Origin: Paenibacillus silvae
Lineage (GTDB): Bacteria > Bacillota > Bacilli > Paenibacillales > Paenibacillaceae
Assembly: GCF_014639235.1 (NCBI RefSeq)
Contig: NZ_BMFU01000004.1
Span: 613,222 to 677,221, forward strand
Reading direction: 5' to 3'
DNA: 64,000 bases
This document shows positions 60,684-64,000 of the stretch, piece after piece. The first letter of the stretch is position 1. Every line of letters starts with the position of its first letter. The notes under the pieces are model-generated. The model saw only the letters and a list, made by a program, of their open reading frames with translations, was not told where the DNA came from and did no database searches. The position numbers and the translations under genes are program-made.

Positions 60684-63227
60684 ATGAGCATGAACCAATT
60701 GCAGCGATTTGAGAACTGGACGTTCAAAGCATGTGAGGACCAGGAATGGATGCCGGCCCAGGTGCCTGGATGCGTGCATACCGATCTGTTGAGGCTAGGC
60801 CTCATTCCTGACCCGTTCTACGGAACTAATGAGAAGGAAGTTCAGTGGATCGACAAGAAGGATTGGGAGTATCAAACCACATTTGATGTGGCGCCTGAAC
60901 TTTATACGCAGGATCATCTGGAACTTGTTTTTGACGGATTGGATACCTATGCGGATGTATATGTGAATGACGTGCATGTGCTGTCTGCGGACAACATGTT
61001 CCGGGTGTGGAAGGCAGAAGTCAAAGCATTGGTGAAGGAAAAGGGGAATGTGCTGCGTGTCCGTTTTCGTTCTCCGATTCAGGAGGATTTACCGAAGCTG
61101 GAAAAGCTGGGTTACGCATTGCCTGCATCCAATGACCAATCCGATGTGGGTGGTCTGGGGGATAAACGTGTCAGCATTTTTGCACGTAAAGCGCCATATC
61201 ACTATGGCTGGGATTGGGGACCGCGTTTCGTGACCAGTGGAATCTGGCGGGAAGCAAGGCTTGAAGGCTGGAATGATGTTCGAATTAAAGATGTGTTTAT
61301 CCGGCAAAACGAAGTGAATGCTGCATTGGCCAGCTTAACTGCCTTGGTGGAGATTGAAACCTCTCAAGCTGTGGATACTGTAGTTCGTATCGAAGCCGCG
61401 GGTCAGCGCTGGGAGTTGGCAGCAGCTTTGCAGCCTGGCACGCAGACGGTGGAGCTCCCTGTCTCTATACAAAATCCGAAGCTCTGGTGGAGCCGCGGGC
61501 TGGGTGATCCGTATCGCTATACCTTTGCTGCTGAAGTGCTTCAGGGCGAGCGAGCGTTGGCGGAAGCGGAGGTGCTGACCGGTCTGCGCTCCATTCGTCT
61601 TGTCCGTGATCGGGACGAAGCGGGTGCATCCTTTTATTTTGAGCTGAACGGTGTGGCGGTATTTGCCAAAGGGGCAAATCATATTCCGAATGACAGCTTT
61701 ATTACAGAGGTAACACGGGAGCGTTATTTGCATGAGATTCGTTCGGCAGCTGAATCCAACATGAATATGCTTCGAGTATGGGGCGGCGGCTTCTATGAGG
61801 AAGATGTTTTTTACGAGCTCTGTGATGAATATGGCATTATGGTGTGGCAGGACTTTATGTTTGCATGCAGCATGTATCCGGGGGACGAAGGATTCCTGAA
61901 TAGCGTCAGACATGAGGCCATTGACAATATAAAGCGCCTGCGCAACCATCCGAGCATCGTGCTGTGGTGTGGTAATAACGAGATTGATTCGGCCTGGGCG
62001 CATTATATCGAGAACGGTGGCTGGGGCTGGAAAAAGGACTACAACGCAGAGCAGCGTGAACGCATCTGGGCGGATTATGAAGCCATCTTCCATCACCTTC
62101 TGCCAGAAGTGGTTGAAGCTTATGCACCCGGGATCGACTACTGGCCTTCCTCACCGATTGTATCGCTGACAGGTGACGAGAAGCAGCACGCTCATGCCTC
62201 TACTGCCGAAGGCGACATCCATTACTGGGGTGTGTGGCACAACGTTGAACCTTTTGAGAATTACAATGTATATGTCGGTCGTTTTATGAGTGAATACGGA
62301 TTCCAGTCGTTCCCGGAATACAAGTCGGTTCGCACCTATGCGGAGGAAAAGGATCTGGCGCTGGAGTCCGAGGTTATGCTTGCACATCAGAAAAATGGAG
62401 CAGGCAATCGGCTGATCAAACAATATATGGATATGTATTTGCCGGAACCTAAAGACTTTCCATCCTTCCTCTATATGAGTCAGGTGCTTCAAGCGGAAGC
62501 GATGAAAACAGCCATAGAAGCTCACAGACGCCGTAAGCCATACTGTATGGGTACACTATATTGGCAGATGAATGATTGCTGGCCCGTCGCCTCATGGGCA
62601 GGGATGGATTATCTGGGCCGCTGGAAGGCGCTGCAGTATTATGCGAAGCGCAGCTTCAATGATGTGCTTGTATCCGTGGACGGGACGAAGCCGGATGTAA
62701 CAGAGGTTTACGTGATCTCGGATCAACTAAAGCCGGTAAAAGGTCAGCTTCAGCTTCGACTGATCGGATTCGATGGAACGGTGCACCGGGAAGATACACT
62801 TGAAGTGAGCCTTGCGCCAAACTCAGGTGAAAAGCTGATCTCTCTGCATCATGCAGATTGGCTTCAGGGACATGATCCGTCAGCGGTGCTGCTGCGAGTG
62901 GAGCTGAGACAAAGCCGTGAAGCTGATCTTGTGCAGGAGCATTATTTTGTACCGGCCAAAGAGCTTGCATTACAGCCTGCCAATATCACCGTCAGCGGCG
63001 GCGCCGATGAAGAGGGCGTGTATCTCCTGCTGGAAAGTGATGTGCTTGCCAAGCAGGTGTGGATGTCTTCTGAAGCCGAAGGGGTATTCTCTGATAATTT
63101 CTTTGATCTCGTTCCAGGCCTTCCGGTGAAGGTGCGGTTCACGTCCAGAGAAGGGTTACAGCATGCGGGTGTAATCTCGAATCCGGGCTCGGTTGAGGTT
63201 CGCTCGATGGTCGATTTTATTCAATAA
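60684..63227 (+). CDS. GH2 beta-mannosidase
   Basis: The 847-aa enzyme has the GH2 layout: sugar-binding N-terminal domain (PGCVHTDLLRLGLIPDPFYG), immunoglobulin-like domains and a TIM barrel with acid/base Glu433 in WCGNNEIDSAW and nucleophile Glu537 in RFMSEYGFQSFPEY. These match the beta-mannosidase branch of GH2. No signal peptide is present, so it cleaves imported manno-oligosaccharides in the cytoplasm. ATG 60684 has GGAGG five bases upstream. The promoter carries LacI half-sites. No importer gene lies with it, so uptake depends on others. Confidence 0.94.
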   Translation: MSMNQLQRFENWTFKACEDQEWMPAQVPGCVHTDLLRLGLIPDPFYGTNEKEVQWIDKKDWEYQTTFDVAPELYTQDHLELVFDGLDTYADVYVNDVHVLSADNMFRVWKAEVKALVKEKGNVLRVRFRSPIQEDLPKLEKLGYALPASNDQSDVGGLGDKRVSIFARKAPYHYGWDWGPRFVTSGIWREARLEGWNDVRIKDVFIRQNEVNAALASLTALVEIETSQAVDTVVRIEAAGQRWELAAALQPGTQTVELPVSIQNPKLWWSRGLGDPYRYTFAAEVLQGERALAEAEVLTGLRSIRLVRDRDEAGASFYFELNGVAVFAKGANHIPNDSFITEVTRERYLHEIRSAAESNMNMLRVWGGGFYEEDVFYELCDEYGIMVWQDFMFACSMYPGDEGFLNSVRHEAIDNIKRLRNHPSIVLWCGNNEIDSAWAHYIENGGWGWKKDYNAEQRERIWADYEAIFHHLLPEVVEAYAPGIDYWPSSPIVSLTGDEKQHAHASTAEGDIHYWGVWHNVEPFENYNVYVGRFMSEYGFQSFPEYKSVRTYAEEKDLALESEVMLAHQKNGAGNRLIKQYMDMYLPEPKDFPSFLYMSQVLQAEAMKTAIEAHRRRKPYCMGTLYWQMNDCWPVASWAGMDYLGRWKALQYYAKRSFNDVLVSVDGTKPDVTEVYVISDQLKPVKGQLQLRLIGFDGTVHREDTLEVSLAPNSGEKLISLHHADWLQGHDPSAVLLRVELRQSREADLVQEHYFVPAKELALQPANITVSGGADEEGVYLLLESDVLAKQVWMSSEAEGVFSDNFFDLVPGLPVKVRFTSREGLQHAGVISNPGSVEVRSMVDFIQ

Positions 63228-63232
63228 TATAT

Positions 63233-63276
63233 AACGGTTGGAGTCTCTGCCAAAGAGATTTCAACCGTTTTTTATG
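63233..63276 (+). terminator. Intrinsic terminator of the mannosidase gene
   Basis: AACGGTTG-CTCT pairs with AGAG-CAACCGTT, followed by TTTTT. Confidence 0.85.
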
Positions 63277-63429
63277 TGTGATGAACGTACACAGACATAG
63301 ACGCTGAGATACAGACGCAGACAAAATTTAACTTCGTAATCTTTTCGTAATCATTTGCTTAGCGATTCGTAAGTTGTTCTCTTTATTGTAGTCCTTGCAA
63401 GCTATATTAAACGATGGAGAGTGATAACA

Positions 63430-63963
63430 ATGATGAAAGCAAGCAAAAGCAAAAAGGCGATCGCAGCAGCAGTGTTAATGATGTCTTTAACTTTTTCGGG
63501 ACTGGCAAGTGCTGCTGACATGAAAACGATCAAAAAGGATGGTATGGAGCTTGTACAATTGAGACAGGCAGCAAAAATGTATGGATACAGCATTATGTGG
63601 GACAGCAAGGATCGATCCGTTACGTTAATGTACATGGGCAAAATGGAAGAAATGATGAAGGACGACCTGATGAAGAAAGACGATAGTATGATGAAGAAAG
63701 ACGATAGTATGATGAAGGATGACATGAAGATGAAAGATGAGAGTATGATGGAAGACGACATGAAGATGAAAGATGACATGATGATGGAAGAAGCGATGAT
63801 GCCTGCGGCTAAAACCATTCAAGTGTGGGTAGGGTCTAAGAAAATGATGGTCGATGGTATTCAGGTTAATCTGAAGTCGATGCCATCCATTTACGAAGGG
63901 AATACGTATGTAAGTGATATGGTCGTGTCCAAATACATGGAGCCTATGAAGGCGATGAAATAA
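63430..63963 (+). CDS. Stalk-domain (copper amine oxidase N-terminal-like) protein with Met/Lys/Asp-rich repeats
   Basis: The 177-aa secreted protein has a signal peptide (cleaved near GLASAADM). The N-terminal part QLRQAAKMYGYSIMWDSKDR and the C-terminal part KTIQVWVGSKKMMVDGIQV with EGNTYVSDMVVSKYM resemble halves of the copper amine oxidase N-terminal-like stalk domain. Between them lies a region of about 45 residues made of MKKDDSM-type repeats, encoded by two exact 21-bp DNA copies (63670-63690 and 63691-63711) and imperfect 33-bp copies. ATG 63430 has GGAGAGTGATAACA; GTG 63421 and ATG 63433 are alternatives. Metal (copper) binding by the methionines is only an inference. The role is unknown. 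Confidence 0.75.
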   Translation: MMKASKSKKAIAAAVLMMSLTFSGLASAADMKTIKKDGMELVQLRQAAKMYGYSIMWDSKDRSVTLMYMGKMEEMMKDDLMKKDDSMMKKDDSMMKDDMKMKDESMMEDDMKMKDDMMMEEAMMPAAKTIQVWVGSKKMMVDGIQVNLKSMPSIYEGNTYVSDMVVSKYMEPMKAMK

Positions 63964-64000
63964 CGAAGTACGCAGTACGCATAACAAAGAAGAAAACGTA

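Noticed and set aside
63402..63818. Minus-strand frame of Ser/Ile/Phe repeats opposite the Met-rich protein
   Set aside because: It is the antisense image of the tandem repeat, and the plus-strand gene has a signal peptide, ribosome site and stalk-domain sequence.
1..64000. tRNA, rRNA, CRISPR, prophage and transposase signals
   Set aside because: Reading both strands, I saw no cloverleaf, spaced-repeat array, integrase or transposase reading frame. A covariance-model search would be needed to exclude small RNAs.

Overview
The window looks like chromosomal DNA of a Paenibacillus-type Gram-positive bacterium (Paenibacillaceae). The reasons are strong GGAGG-type ribosome binding sites, frequent TTG and GTG starts, lipobox solute-binding proteins, YesM/YesN-type two-component regulators, AraC regulators with cupin-like sensor domains, an SLH-anchored GH18 enzyme, a DUF3243 protein, and many small acetyltransferases beside sugar-import operons. 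No rRNA, tRNA, CRISPR, phage or transposase genes were seen. The genus is inferred from gene content and protein resemblance, without a database search.

Region 1 (1-14904) is one long plus-strand carbohydrate locus. It holds the tail of one solute-binding protein, a second complete one, a very large binding protein with beta-sandwich domains (970 aa), two permeases, a secreted NHL-propeller/TPR protein with a C-terminal membrane anchor, a Yip1-like membrane protein, a large DUF5696-like secreted protein, a second permease pair and a cytoplasmic GH30 glycosidase. No transport ATPase is present. The membrane-protein/NHL/DUF5696 core is the best candidate for a poorly described system.

Region 2 (15052-18898) holds small metabolic genes (Nudix, methyltransferase, GNAT, hypotheticals), including two genes visibly damaged by internal deletion. 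Region 3 (19021-26897) is an AraC-controlled importer operon ending in an unrecognised 851-aa enzyme-like protein and a GH105 unsaturated-uronyl hydrolase. Region 4 (26931-37440) has a minus-strand histidine kinase, response regulator and sugar-binding lipoprotein, facing away from a galactofuranose-type (YtfQ-YtfR-YtfT-YjfF-like) importer with a second binding protein at its end.

Region 5 (37478-47750) is dense in small-molecule-modifying enzymes: five GNAT acetyltransferases, two aminoglycoside-phosphotransferase-like kinases, two P-loop nucleotide-binding proteins, a methyltransferase and an alpha/beta hydrolase. A secreted GH5 cellulase is embedded in it. Region 6 (47751-58086) holds a repeat-bearing intergenic stretch, glutathione peroxidase, an AraC regulator, nitroreductase, SLH-GH18 enzyme, thioredoxin-reductase-like flavoprotein, DUF3243 protein, heme O synthase, a TPR protein and a LysR regulator. 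Region 7 (58087-64000) has the LysR target EamA exporter, a LacI regulator with a 42-bp palindrome upstream, a GH2 beta-mannosidase carrying the same operator half-sites, and a methionine-rich stalk-domain protein with tandem repeats.

Taken together, much of the window senses (AraC, YesMN, LacI), imports (three CUT1 permease pairs and one CUT2 importer) and degrades (GH30, GH105, GH5, GH2, GH18) plant or microbial polysaccharides. Intrinsic terminators separate most units and were located by reading stems directly.
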